Positions 17,771-25,250 of a stretch of 48,488 nucleotides of DNA are shown here, one piece after another. Each line of letters begins with the position of its first letter. Positions within the stretch are counted from its first letter, which is position 1. Under the pieces are notes generated by a model. That model did no database searches, had not been told where the DNA came from, and saw only the letters and a list, made by a program, of their open reading frames with translations. Position numbers and translations under genes: made by a program. Source of the DNA: Halostreptopolyspora alba (lineage in GTDB: Bacteria > Actinomycetota > Actinomycetes > Streptosporangiales > Streptosporangiaceae); assembly GCA_003725585.1 (NCBI GenBank), contig RJMB01000016.1:82803-131290 (forward strand). Direction: 5' to 3'.

Positions 17771-19183
17771 GTGCGGTTCCGGGACCTCATGGGGCGTCTC
17801 GTGCGCCCACAGCGCTGGCGCGGCAACAGCTCCTCCCTCGCCCAGGAAACCCCGCGGCTTCCATGGCTGCGGCCGGCCCGGATGTTCGTCTTCCTGTTCG
17901 TCATCGTCGATCTCACTGGAGCCGCGCTTCTCCTCCTTCCCGCCGCGACCTCCGGCGAGGGGCAGCTCACCGTGGTCGAGGCGCTTTTCACCGCGACGAC
18001 ATCCCTGGCCGTCTGCGGGCTGAGCGTCATCGCGATCGGCGCGGACCTGTCCCTGTTCGGGCAGATCGTCGTCATGGTGCTGATCCAGGCGGGTGGCATC
18101 GGCATCATGACCCTGGCCTCGGTGCTGGGCGCCGTGGTGATCCGCCGCTTCGGGCTACGGATGCAGCTCGGCGCGCAGGCCGAGACACGCAACCTCGCGT
18201 TCGGCGAGGTCCGTGGTGTGGTGATGCGCATTGGCGTGGTCAGCCTGACCTGCGAGGCCGTGGTCGCGGCGATCATCATCCCCCGGATGTGGCTCGCGCA
18301 CGACCTCCCGATCAGCGCGGCCCTCTACAGCGGGGTCTTCCACGCGGTATCGGCGTTCAACAACGCTGGACTGTCGCTCTACGCGGACAGTCTCACCCGA
18401 TTCTCCGGCGACGCGATCATCCTGCTGACCGTGGCGTTCGCGACCATCGCGGGTGGTCTGGGCTTCCCGGTACTGCTGGAGCTGCGCCGACACCTGTGGC
18501 ACCCGTTCAGGTGGAGCCTGCACGCCAAGCTCACCGTGTACACCACGCTGCTGCTCTACCTCGGCGGCTCGGTGGTCGTGATCCTGCTGGAGTGGTCGAA
18601 CCCCGCCACACTCGGCACACTGAGCTGGCCAGCGAGGATCGTCGACGGTGTCTTCCACGGGGTCATGCCCCGCAGTGGCGGTTTCAACGTCACCGACGTG
18701 GGGGCGATGGAGGACTCGTCGTTGCTCGTCATCATCATGCTGATGTTCGTCGGCAACGGGAGCGCCGGCACGGCGGGCGGTATCAAGGTCGCGACCCTGG
18801 CCGTGATCTTCCTCGTGGTGTGGTCCGAGATCCGCGGGCACGCCGGTGTGCACGTATTCGGGCGGCGGCTGTCCCCCAACGCCATCCGGGAAGCGTTGAG
18901 CCTGATGTTCCTGTTGATGACGGTAGTGGTCGTATCGACGGTCGTCCTGCTCGCCACCACGACCTTCGACTTCATCCGGGTACTGTTCGAGGTAACGTCA
19001 GCGGGTGGAGTCGTCGGGCTGTCCACCGGGATCACCCCGGACCTGCCCCCCGCCGCCCAAGTGTGGCTGATCGTGCTGATGGTGGCGGGCCGCATCGGGC
19101 CCATAACCTTCGCCTCAGCGCTGGCGCTGCGCGAGCGGCGCCGTCGCTACGATCTTGCCGAGTCACGCCCGATCATCGGCTGA
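17771..19183 (+). CDS. Potassium uptake channel subunit, KtrB/TrkH family
   Basis: 470 residues from GTG 17771, with GGAGG (17761-17765) five bases upstream; the longer frame to 17723 has no site. The four M1-P-M2 repeats of the SKT superfamily are visible through their filter loops: 'TTSLAVCGLS' (about 76-85), 'AFNNAGLSLY', 'MPRSGGFN' and 'TSAGGVVGLSTG'. It moves K+ (or Na+-coupled K+) across the membrane. Length fits KtrB (~450). The next gene, 19 bases on, encodes the RCK regulatory subunit, so this is a complete Ktr-type pair. The acidic proteome suggests a need for salt-driven K+ accumulation; that is an inference. Confidence 0.95.
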   Translation: MRFRDLMGRLVRPQRWRGNSSSLAQETPRLPWLRPARMFVFLFVIVDLTGAALLLLPAATSGEGQLTVVEALFTATTSLAVCGLSVIAIGADLSLFGQIVVMVLIQAGGIGIMTLASVLGAVVIRRFGLRMQLGAQAETRNLAFGEVRGVVMRIGVVSLTCEAVVAAIIIPRMWLAHDLPISAALYSGVFHAVSAFNNAGLSLYADSLTRFSGDAIILLTVAFATIAGGLGFPVLLELRRHLWHPFRWSLHAKLTVYTTLLLYLGGSVVVILLEWSNPATLGTLSWPARIVDGVFHGVMPRSGGFNVTDVGAMEDSSLLVIIMLMFVGNGSAGTAGGIKVATLAVIFLVVWSEIRGHAGVHVFGRRLSPNAIREALSLMFLLMTVVVVSTVVLLATTTFDFIRVLFEVTSAGGVVGLSTGITPDLPPAAQVWLIVLMVAGRIGPITFASALALRERRRRYDLAESRPIIG

Positions 19184-19202
19184 CGGAATCGAGGAGAGAA
19201 CA

Positions 19203-19871
19203 GTGCAGCGCACCAGACCTCACGACAAGCGGGTGTTGGTCATCGGGTTGGGCCGGTTCGGTAGTTCCCTCGGGCTGGAGCTCGTGAAGCACGGGTGGGA
19301 GGTCCTGGGTATGGACTCCAGCCCGCGGCTGGTCCAGTACTACTCCGAGGCGCTCACCCACACCGTGGTCGCCGACGCCACCGACGACGAGGCGCTCCGT
19401 CAGGTCGGCGCCGATGAGTTCAAGCGAGCCGTTGTCGGCATCGGGACCCATCTCGAGGAGAGCATCCTGGCCACCTCCCTCCTGGTGGACATGGGGGTTC
19501 CCGACATCTGGGCCAAGGCGACCAGCCGGCGGCACGGCCGGATCCTGCAGCAGATCGGCACCCACCACGTGGTCCTTCCCGAGCACGACATGGGTGAGCG
19601 CGTCGCCCACCTGGTGTCGGGGCGGATGCTCGACTACATCGAGCTGGAGGAGGACTTCGCCCTCGGCAAGACCCGTGCCCCGCGCGAGCTGCTCGGTCGC
19701 AAGCTGGGCGAGACGGGGGTGCGTTCCAAGCGCGGCATCACCGTTGTCTGCATAAAGCGGCACGGCGAGGCGTTCACCTACGCGACCGCCGAAACGATCC
19801 CGCAGAAGGGCGACATCATCGTCGTCGCCGGCAAGACCAACGATGTCGAGCGGTTCGCCGAGATCAGCTGA
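19203..19871 (+). CDS. Potassium uptake regulatory subunit, KtrA/TrkA (RCK) family
   Basis: 222 residues from GTG 19203, preceded by GAGGAG six bases upstream. The RCK_N Rossmann motif is 'VLVIGLGRFGSSLG' (11-24), with the acidic residue ending strand 2 in 'LGMDSSP'. The RCK_C domain begins around residue 140. It forms a cytoplasmic octameric ring that gates the KtrB subunit in response to ATP/ADP or NAD(H). It starts 19 bases after the channel gene and shares its transcript. Confidence 0.95.
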   Translation: MQRTRPHDKRVLVIGLGRFGSSLGLELVKHGWEVLGMDSSPRLVQYYSEALTHTVVADATDDEALRQVGADEFKRAVVGIGTHLEESILATSLLVDMGVPDIWAKATSRRHGRILQQIGTHHVVLPEHDMGERVAHLVSGRMLDYIELEEDFALGKTRAPRELLGRKLGETGVRSKRGITVVCIKRHGEAFTYATAETIPQKGDIIVVAGKTNDVERFAEIS

Positions 19872-19930
19872 CCGTCGGTCACCGTACGGCGCCGCCGCGT
19901 ATCGAACTTCGGTTCCCGTTCGACCGGAAT

Positions 19931-19945
19931 TGACAACAGTTTTCA
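19931..19945 (+). promoter_or_regulatory. Zur-like operator overlapping the promoter of the zinc-binding lipoprotein gene
   Basis: TGACAACAGTTTTCA is an inverted repeat with one mismatch per arm and is close to the actinobacterial Zur consensus TGAAAATGATTTTCA. It overlaps a perfect -35 TTGACA (19930-19935). A weak -10 GAAGAT (19953-19958), 17 bases on, ends seven bases before ATG 19966, so the message may be leaderless. Repression by zinc-bound Zur would follow. Confidence 0.6.
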
Positions 19946-19965
19946 TTTTCTCGAAGATTGACGGC

Positions 19966-20961
19966 ATGCGCTTTGCGATGCCGGTGAGGGTGACGGCGGC
20001 GTGTGCCGCCAGTGTGCTGGCCGTGGCCACGAGTGGCTGCGGCGGACAGTCGGACGAGGACGACGGCGCTGGGGTCAGTGTCATTACGGGGGTCTATCCG
20101 TTCGAATGGTTGACGACGCAGGTCGGCGGTGACCACGTCGACGTGAACAACCTGACCGAGCCCGGGGTCGACCCCCACGCCCTGGAGCTGTCGCCGCGTC
20201 AGACCGGTCAGGTGAGCGAGGCCGACGTCGCGTTCTACGTCTCGGGCCTACAGCCGGCGGTCGACGACGCCATCGAGCAGGAGGGCGGGCGGAGCGCGCT
20301 GGATGTCGCCGAACTCGTCGAGCTCCTTCCCGCCGAAGAGGAGGACGACGGCCACGACCACGGCGAGGAGGACGATAATCACGGCCACGACGAGGAGGGG
20401 GCCGAGCACGAGGACGAGCACGGCGACCACGACCACGGCGCCAAGGACCCGCACATGTGGCTCGACCCCAACCGGATGTCCCAGGCCGCAGAAGGACTGG
20501 CCGAACGGCTGGCCGAGGTCGACCCCGACCACGCCGAGGAGTACCGGGCCAACGCCGAGACGACGACCGAGACCCTGACGGGCATCGACGAGGAGTACTC
20601 CGGCACGCTGGCCGACTGCGAGAGCCGTGACATCGTGGTGAACCACGCCGCGTTCAGCTACCTCGCCGCGGACTACGACCTGAACCAGATCAGCGTCAGC
20701 GGGATCGACCCCGATTCCGAGCCCTCACCCGCCCGGGTGGCCGAGGTCGCCGACCTGGTGGAGGAGCACGACGTCACCACGGTCTTCACGGAGACGCTGG
20801 CCCCACCCGAGACCGCCGAGACGATCGCCGAGGAGGCGAACGTCGAGGTCGCCGTCCTCGATCCGCTCGAAGGAATCACCGAGGAGTCTCCCGGCGATGA
20901 CTACCCCTCCGTCATGGAGGCCAACCTGGAGACGCTGAGCTCCGCGCTGCGCTGTTCCTGA
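19966..20961 (+). CDS. Zinc ABC transporter substrate-binding lipoprotein, ZnuA-like
   Basis: 331 residues from ATG 19966; the frame is open upstream but no ribosome site exists there, and the Zur-like promoter ends just before this ATG. The signal peptide ends in lipobox Thr-Ser-Gly-Cys (Cys25). Cluster A-I landmarks are seen: 'YPFEWLTTQVGGD', 'GVDPHALELSP' (first His ligand), an Asp/Glu/His-rich loop at about 125-160 with repeated HDHG motifs, 'DPHMWLDP' (second His), 'NHAAFSYLAADY' (third His) and 'FTETLAPP'. It should capture Zn(II) outside the membrane. No znuB or znuC gene lies beside it; the KtrB/KtrA pair is upstream and a terminator follows. Confidence 0.93.
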   Translation: MRFAMPVRVTAACAASVLAVATSGCGGQSDEDDGAGVSVITGVYPFEWLTTQVGGDHVDVNNLTEPGVDPHALELSPRQTGQVSEADVAFYVSGLQPAVDDAIEQEGGRSALDVAELVELLPAEEEDDGHDHGEEDDNHGHDEEGAEHEDEHGDHDHGAKDPHMWLDPNRMSQAAEGLAERLAEVDPDHAEEYRANAETTTETLTGIDEEYSGTLADCESRDIVVNHAAFSYLAADYDLNQISVSGIDPDSEPSPARVAEVADLVEEHDVTTVFTETLAPPETAETIAEEANVEVAVLDPLEGITEESPGDDYPSVMEANLETLSSALRCS

Positions 20962-20975
20962 TCCCCACCCCACCC

Positions 20976-21007
20976 ACGGGCGGCTCCGCTGACGGGGCCG
21001 CCCGTTT
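20976..21007 (+). terminator. Intrinsic terminator after the znuA-like gene
   Basis: ACGGGCGGC (20976-20984) pairs with GCCGCCCGT (20997-21005), followed by TTT, starting 15 bases after the stop. Confidence 0.75.
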
Positions 21008-21076
21008 GCATTCCCACCTGGGAATTTGCCGGAGATTACACCCTGATTTCCCCCTCCGAAAGTCAAGGACATCGAG

Positions 21077-21136
21077 ATGCACGTGCGCTATCCTGTTCAA
21101 AGTACGATGCGGATGCACGTGCATAAGGATGTGCAT
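21077..21136 (+). promoter_or_regulatory. Palindromic operator cluster in front of the DUF397 gene
   Basis: A perfect 12-bp palindrome ATGCACGTGCAT lies at 21113-21124, with a near copy ATGCACGTGCG at 21077-21087 and a degenerate half ATGTGCAT at 21129-21136. TTCAAA (21096-21101) is followed after exactly 17 bases by GTGCAT, the right half of the palindrome, so the site covers the expected -10. The same motif with the same spacing is upstream of the ATPase gene ending at 23207. Probable target of the XRE protein encoded between them. Confidence 0.6.
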
Positions 21137-21186
21137 TCGGCTCGCTATGACCCGCACACATTCCAGTTGGGCGTAAGGAGCAACCC

Positions 21187-21420
21187 GTGACCGTTCACAA
21201 CGGCATCGCCGCCTCGGACCTACAGGGCGTCACCTGGCAGAAGAGCCAGCGCAGCAACTCTCGTGGCGCGTGCGTGGAGATGGCCCAGCTCACCGACGGT
21301 TCGATCGCGATGCGCAACTCCCGCTTCCCGGACGGGCCGGCCCTGGTCTACACCCAGACCGAGGTCGACGCTCTGATCCAGGGCGCCAAGGATGGCGACT
21401 TCGACAACCTGGTTAGCTGA
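21187..21420 (+). CDS. DUF397 domain protein
   Basis: 77 residues from GTG 21187 with AAGGAG six bases upstream. The DUF397 pattern is plain: 'WQKSQRSNSRGACVEMA', 'GSIAMRNSRFPDGPALVYT', then a helix 'EVDALIQGAKDGDFDNL'. These small proteins are usually paired in actinomycetes with an XRE/DUF5753 regulator (for example near whiJ in Streptomyces) and are thought to counteract or modulate it. Here the XRE gene lies just downstream in convergent orientation. Confidence 0.92.
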   Translation: MTVHNGIAASDLQGVTWQKSQRSNSRGACVEMAQLTDGSIAMRNSRFPDGPALVYTQTEVDALIQGAKDGDFDNLVS

Positions 21421-21442
21421 CTCCCACTCCCTGGGCGTGTCC

Positions 21443-21468
21443 CCGGGCTCTCGACAAAGAGAGCCCGG
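21443..21468. terminator. Hairpin between the DUF397 and XRE genes
   Basis: CCGGGCTCTC (21443-21452) and GAGAGCCCGG (21459-21468) form a perfect 10-bp stem with loop GACAAA, 22 bases after the DUF397 stop. No U-run. Confidence 0.65.
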
Positions 21469-21599
21469 AAGCAGCGCCCACCCAAGGTCCAGCGGGGCAC
21501 AACACCGGGAGGAGTCCTATCACAGGGAGGGGTGGGCTCCTCCCACCCCGAAACCGCGTCCCCTCTTCGCCACTCTCGCCGCGGCTACGCCGGAGAGTC

Positions 21600-22493
21600 T
21601 CAGAGTTCGTCGATCATGCCCTTCAGGATTCCGCGGGTCTCCGACGGTGGCTGCGCCACGACGCTCAGCCGCTCCATCGCCATTGTGTAGGTGTCGACGT
21701 CACTGCGTTTGTCCAGGCAGAGCGAGCCGGTGAGCTGTTCGAGATAGACAATGTCGGACAGGTCGAAATCGGGGTAACGCAGGATGGTGAACGAGCCGGC
21801 CTCGGCCGCGTGCGCTCCGATACTGAACGGAATGACCTGTAACGTGATGTTGGGGTAGTCGCAGAGTTCGATCAGTCGCTGCAACTGCCGGGCCATGATT
21901 CCGACCCCGCCCACGGGTCTCCGCAACGCGGTCTCATCCAGAATGGCCCACAGCTTGACGCCGGGTTCCTCCTCGATGCGTTGCTGTCGGCGTAGACGCA
22001 CCGCCACCCGGTCCTCAACGTTGGGGTCGGCACCGGGCGTTCCTCCCGCGATCACCGCTCGGGCGTACTCCTCGGTCTGCAGCAGACCGGGAACGAACTG
22101 CGCCTCGTACACCCGGATCCGGGTAGCCGCCTCCTCCAGGCCCACATAGGCTTGGAACCAGTCGGGAAGTGCCTCGCCGTACTGCTGCCACCAACCGGGC
22201 TTGTTGGTGTCCTTGGCGAGCTGCACCAGCGTGGAGATCAGCTCCTCGTCCTCGACACCGTAGAACTTCAGCAGGTCTTGGACGTCGCGCGGCTTGAAGC
22301 CGACACGGCCCAACTCCATGCGACTGATCTTGGACTCGGACCCGCGAATCTCATGGCCGGCGTCGCTTCGGCTGATCCCCTTGGCCTCGCGGTACTTGCG
22401 CAGCTCGGAACCGAGGAGCATGCGGCGGACCGTAGGACCGCTGCCCTCTTTGAGACGGGCAAAGTCCACAGCCACTGCGTCCCCACCCTTCAC
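21600..22493 (-). CDS. XRE-family regulator with DUF5753 domain
   Basis: 297 residues from GTG 22493; GTG 22475 (codon 7), with a purine-rich GGTGGGG upstream, is an equally good start. The helix-turn-helix occupies about 26-80 ('LRKYREAKGISRSDAGHEIRGSESKISRMELG'). The rest is the DUF5753 domain, with 'YEAQFVPGLLQTEEYARAVI' and 'LQVIPFSIGAHAAEAGSFTILRYPD' as hallmarks. It is a cytoplasmic DNA-binding protein, homologous to the WhiJ group of developmental regulators. It sits between a DUF397 gene and an RsbW-like ATPase gene, both preceded by the palindrome ATGCACGTGCAT; no copy of it is seen before this gene itself. Confidence 0.93.
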   Translation of the reverse strand: MKGGDAVAVDFARLKEGSGPTVRRMLLGSELRKYREAKGISRSDAGHEIRGSESKISRMELGRVGFKPRDVQDLLKFYGVEDEELISTLVQLAKDTNKPGWWQQYGEALPDWFQAYVGLEEAATRIRVYEAQFVPGLLQTEEYARAVIAGGTPGADPNVEDRVAVRLRRQQRIEEEPGVKLWAILDETALRRPVGGVGIMARQLQRLIELCDYPNITLQVIPFSIGAHAAEAGSFTILRYPDFDLSDIVYLEQLTGSLCLDKRSDVDTYTMAMERLSVVAQPPSETRGILKGMIDEL

Positions 22494-22658
22494 TGCTCAT
22501 TGTTCACTGACCGAGGAACCCGATCGCTGGCCCGCGGCGTCTGTCCACCTTTACACGATAACGTCGATGCGGCCTTCCGTTCAGCTGACGAGCGCCATGA
22601 CTACGAATTCATCCGGAAGTGAAGTGGAGTCCCTCACGGAGCATCGCGGAGGAGTGGC

Positions 22659-23207
22659 CTAGCGAAACAGCGCCCACACGAACTTCCCCACGGGTACGGT
22701 CGGTACGGCACCCCAGCTCGTGGCGAAGCAGGACACCAGGCGCAGCCCGCGACCGGTCTCCAGCATGAAGTCGGGCTCGCGGCGCACCGGAAGCCGGTCG
22801 TTGCCGTCACGGACGGCGCAGACAAGCTCGCCACCACGGCGCATCATGGTCAGCTGGACGAGGCAGTCGCCGGAGTCAGCACCGGCCTCCGGGTCGGGCC
22901 CGTGTCGGAGCGCGTTGGTGACCAGTTCGGAGACGACGAGCTCGACGTCGGCGGCGAAGCGGGTCATCCCCCACTCCCGTAGGATGCCGAGCGCGATCTC
23001 ACGCGCCACCGAGGGCGCCGTGGCGTCGGCGTCGAGCCGCCACGAGAGCCATTCGTGGCTGGTCGCGCCTCGCGGTGGCCTGCGCGCCGGCGACCCGTGA
23101 CTCAGGGTGGGAAGCCACCATGTGTGGGGAGGACACGGGTCCAGGGCCGACGTACACTCACCCTCCGACATCCTGTCCATCGAGAACTGGGTTGGCTGTC
23201 CGGTCAC
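22659..23207 (-). CDS. RsbW-like ATP-binding protein of the XRE/DUF397 locus
   Basis: 182 residues from GTG 23207, chosen because AAAGGGGA lies five bases upstream; a GTG at 23231 has no ribosome site. After a ~65-residue lead, the HATPase_c_2 domain has N box 'VVSELVTNALRHGP', G1 box 'VRDGNDRLP' and G2-like 'ETGRGLRLV'. Anti-sigma-type ATPases of this kind commonly neighbour XRE/DUF397 pairs. The gene is read in the same direction as the XRE gene, 165 bases upstream of it, and its promoter carries the palindrome at 23308-23319. Confidence 0.9.
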   Translation of the reverse strand: MTGQPTQFSMDRMSEGECTSALDPCPPHTWWLPTLSHGSPARRPPRGATSHEWLSWRLDADATAPSVAREIALGILREWGMTRFAADVELVVSELVTNALRHGPDPEAGADSGDCLVQLTMMRRGGELVCAVRDGNDRLPVRREPDFMLETGRGLRLVSCFATSWGAVPTVPVGKFVWALFR

Positions 23208-23506
23208 CGCGATCCCCTTTGCCGTTCGCACCCATCACGATCGCTTGGCGGTACCGGCGCGGGCCGTTACCGGCACCCCGGGGGAAGGCCGCACGTGCAC
23301 GACCCGGATGCACGTGCATCTTCCCCGTGCAGACAATCCTAGGCCACCGAGCACACACTCTTCAGCAAAAACTCAGACTTCCTCGCAACGTATTTTGGTT
23401 GGGCCCGCCCCCTCCCTCGCAAACCACTCACATCGGAACAAATAACCACGAAATTCCCCGAATTCCGGCCACGATTCGGGAATCTATCCCTTAGCGGAAC
23501 GGACCG
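23208..23506. other. Promoter region of the ATPase gene
   Basis: About 300 bases without a gene. The stretch 23291-23336 contains the palindromic operator described separately. The part 23340-23506 is A/T-richer than its surroundings; nothing else is recognised. Confidence 0.4.
23291..23336 (-). promoter_or_regulatory. Palindromic operator in front of the RsbW-like ATPase gene
   Basis: ATGCACGTGCAT (23308-23319) and GCACGTGC (23291-23298). On the minus strand TTGTCT (23336-23331) is followed after exactly 17 bases by GTGCAT, the right half of the palindrome. This is the same geometry as in front of the DUF397 gene. Confidence 0.6.
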
Positions 23507-24277
23507 TTACTCGTCCGCCGCACATATCCCATAGAAGGCGCGCGCGTTCGCCCCGAGGGCCTTCTCGGCGGCCTCGGCTCCGAGGGCCCGCACGACCAGA
23601 TCACGGTCCTCGTGCGCGAACGGCCGCGGGGCTCGCGTCGAGGGGAGGTCGGTGCCGAACATCAGCGCGCGCGGATCGACGGCGGCGATCGAACGCAGCG
23701 TGTTGACGACGTCCATGTCGGTGCGGCCGAATCCGGTGGCTTTGACCCGGGCGCCCGCGGCGACCAGGTCGAGCAAGGCGGGAAGCCCCTCGGCCGACAG
23801 CCCGAGGTGGTCCACGCTGATCCTGGGCAGCGCGGTGATTCGCGGTGCGAGGGTGGGCAGCTCCCGCGAGTCGACGTAGAACTCGGCGGGCCAGCCGAAC
23901 AGCCGCGCGGCCCGCGCCCCCAGTTCGAGGAGGGAGTCGAGGTCAACCGAGTCGAGGGCGCCGCCGCCCACTCGACGGCGCAGGTTGAACCGCAGCGCGC
24001 GAACCCCGGCGGCGTGCAGCTCGCGCAACTCGGCCTCCGACACGTCCGGGGGGAGCTGGGCCACGCCCACGAACCCCTCGCCAAGCTCGCGTAGCGCGGT
24101 CACCAGGTAGTCGGTGGCGTACCCTTGGTAGGAGCCCGCCACCACGGCCCCACCGGTGACACCGAGACCCGCCACCCGGGCCCGGTAGTCGGCCACCGTG
24201 AAGGGATCCGGGCGGTATCCCTGGTTGGCCACGAGTGGGAAACGGGGGTCGATGATGTGGAAATGGGCGTCGAACAC
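23507..24277 (-). CDS. Amidohydrolase 2 family (TIM-barrel metal-dependent hydrolase)
   Basis: 256 residues from GTG 24277. The metal-binding 'DAHFHIID' at residues 3-10 is the N-terminal HxH; a further His is in 'RISVDHLG' and the C-terminal catalytic Asp in 'MFGTDLPSTRAPRP'. This is the Amidohydro_2 pattern of lactonases and decarboxylases such as the 2-pyrone-4,6-dicarboxylate lactonase group. The usual role is hydrolysis of a lactone or decarboxylation of an aromatic acid; the substrate is not predictable. It is divergent from the FabG-like reductase across 150 bases containing an inverted repeat, so the two may be co-regulated. Confidence 0.9.
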   Translation of the reverse strand: MFDAHFHIIDPRFPLVANQGYRPDPFTVADYRARVAGLGVTGGAVVAGSYQGYATDYLVTALRELGEGFVGVAQLPPDVSEAELRELHAAGVRALRFNLRRRVGGGALDSVDLDSLLELGARAARLFGWPAEFYVDSRELPTLAPRITALPRISVDHLGLSAEGLPALLDLVAAGARVKATGFGRTDMDVVNTLRSIAAVDPRALMFGTDLPSTRAPRPFAHEDRDLVVRALGAEAAEKALGANARAFYGICAADE

Positions 24278-24354
24278 TGTGGCCCCGATTCTTCCGAGAC
24301 GGCAACGGGGGCGCGGTGCGCCTCAGGCTCGGGGGTCGACACCTCCGCCCCCCG

Positions 24355-24374
24355 CATACCACCTAGTCGGTATG
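24355..24374. promoter_or_regulatory. Inverted repeat operator between the amidohydrolase and FabG-like genes
   Basis: CATACC (24355-24360) and GGTATG (24369-24374) are perfect arms around an 8-base centre containing CTAG. The repeat lies just upstream of a plausible -10 TAGGAT (24382-24387) for the fabG-like gene. The size and form suit a TetR-type dimer; no such gene is in the window. Confidence 0.5.
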
Positions 24375-24427
24375 GAGTGTATAGGATCGCTGCCGTGCGT
24401 CCCGGACAACCGATCTGGAGGTAAAGC

Positions 24428-25186
24428 ATGTCCCACACCCCACGTGTCGCGATCGTGACCGGTGCGGCCCGCGGAATCGGAGCGGCCACCGCGCAACGGC
24501 TCGCGGCCGAAGGCCACTCGGTCGGCGTCGTCGACCTCAAGGAGGACGACGCGAAGGGCACCGCCGACGCGATCAACGCCGAGGGCGGCACGGCCATCGC
24601 CGTTGGCGCCGATGTCAGCGACGCCGACCAGGCGAGCACCGCCGTGAACACGGTGGCCGAACGTCTCGGCCCACCCACGATCCTGGTGAACAACGCCGGC
24701 GTGCTGCGCGACAACCTACTCTTCAAGATGTCGGAGGACGACTGGGACACCGTCCTTGGGGTCCACCTGCGCGGGTCCTTCCTGATGAGCCGGGCCGCCC
24801 AGGAGCACATGGTCAACGCGGGCTGGGGCCGCATCGTCAGCCTGTCCAGCTCCTCCGCCCAGGGCAGCCGGGGCCAGGTGAACTACTCGTCGGCCAAGGC
24901 GGGTCTGCAGGGCTTCGCCAAGACGCTGGCGATCGAGCTCGGCAAGTTCGGCGTGACGTCGAACGCGGTGGCGCCCGGCTTCATCGTCACGGACATGACC
25001 AAGGCCACCGCCGCCCGCCTCGGGATGGAGTTCGAGGACTTCAAACAGTCCGCCGCCGACCGGATCCCGGTGCGCCGTCCCGGCAAGCCCGAGGACATCG
25101 CCTCCACCGTCGCCTTCCTCACCAGCGAGGAGGCGGGCTTCGTCTCCGGTCAGGTCATCTACGTCGCCGGCGGGCCGCTGGACTGA
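24428..25186 (+). CDS. fabG: 3-oxoacyl-ACP reductase FabG-like short-chain dehydrogenase
   Basis: 252 residues from ATG 24428; GGAGG (24417-24421) is six bases upstream. The classical SDR marks are present: cofactor motif TGAARGIG (11-18), NNAG (88-91), catalytic Ser in 'SLSSSSAQG' (about 140), Tyr153 and Lys157 (YSSAK), and 'APGFIVTDM'. It uses NADPH to reduce a 3-oxoacyl thioester or a related ketone. A FabG isolated from the fab cluster, next to an amidohydrolase, may serve a catabolic or secondary pathway; FabG is the closest family name. Confidence 0.93.
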   Translation: MSHTPRVAIVTGAARGIGAATAQRLAAEGHSVGVVDLKEDDAKGTADAINAEGGTAIAVGADVSDADQASTAVNTVAERLGPPTILVNNAGVLRDNLLFKMSEDDWDTVLGVHLRGSFLMSRAAQEHMVNAGWGRIVSLSSSSAQGSRGQVNYSSAKAGLQGFAKTLAIELGKFGVTSNAVAPGFIVTDMTKATAARLGMEFEDFKQSAADRIPVRRPGKPEDIASTVAFLTSEEAGFVSGQVIYVAGGPLD

Positions 25187-25191
25187 CGGCC

Positions 25192-25217
25192 CGGTGCGCT
25201 CACCGCGGTGCGCACCG
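25192..25217. terminator. Hairpin between convergent fabG-like and threonine aldolase genes
   Basis: CGGTGCGC (25192-25199) pairs with GCGCACCG (25210-25217), placed between the stops at 25186 and 25251. A competing palindrome CACCGCGGTG lies within the loop. Confidence 0.5.
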
Positions 25218-25250
25218 TGGCGTCCGGCGGGCGCACCGCGGCGAGGCGCC

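Noticed and set aside
17521-19104. Minus-strand frames opposite the K+ channel gene
   Set aside because: Thr/Arg/Ser-rich shadows without ribosome sites.
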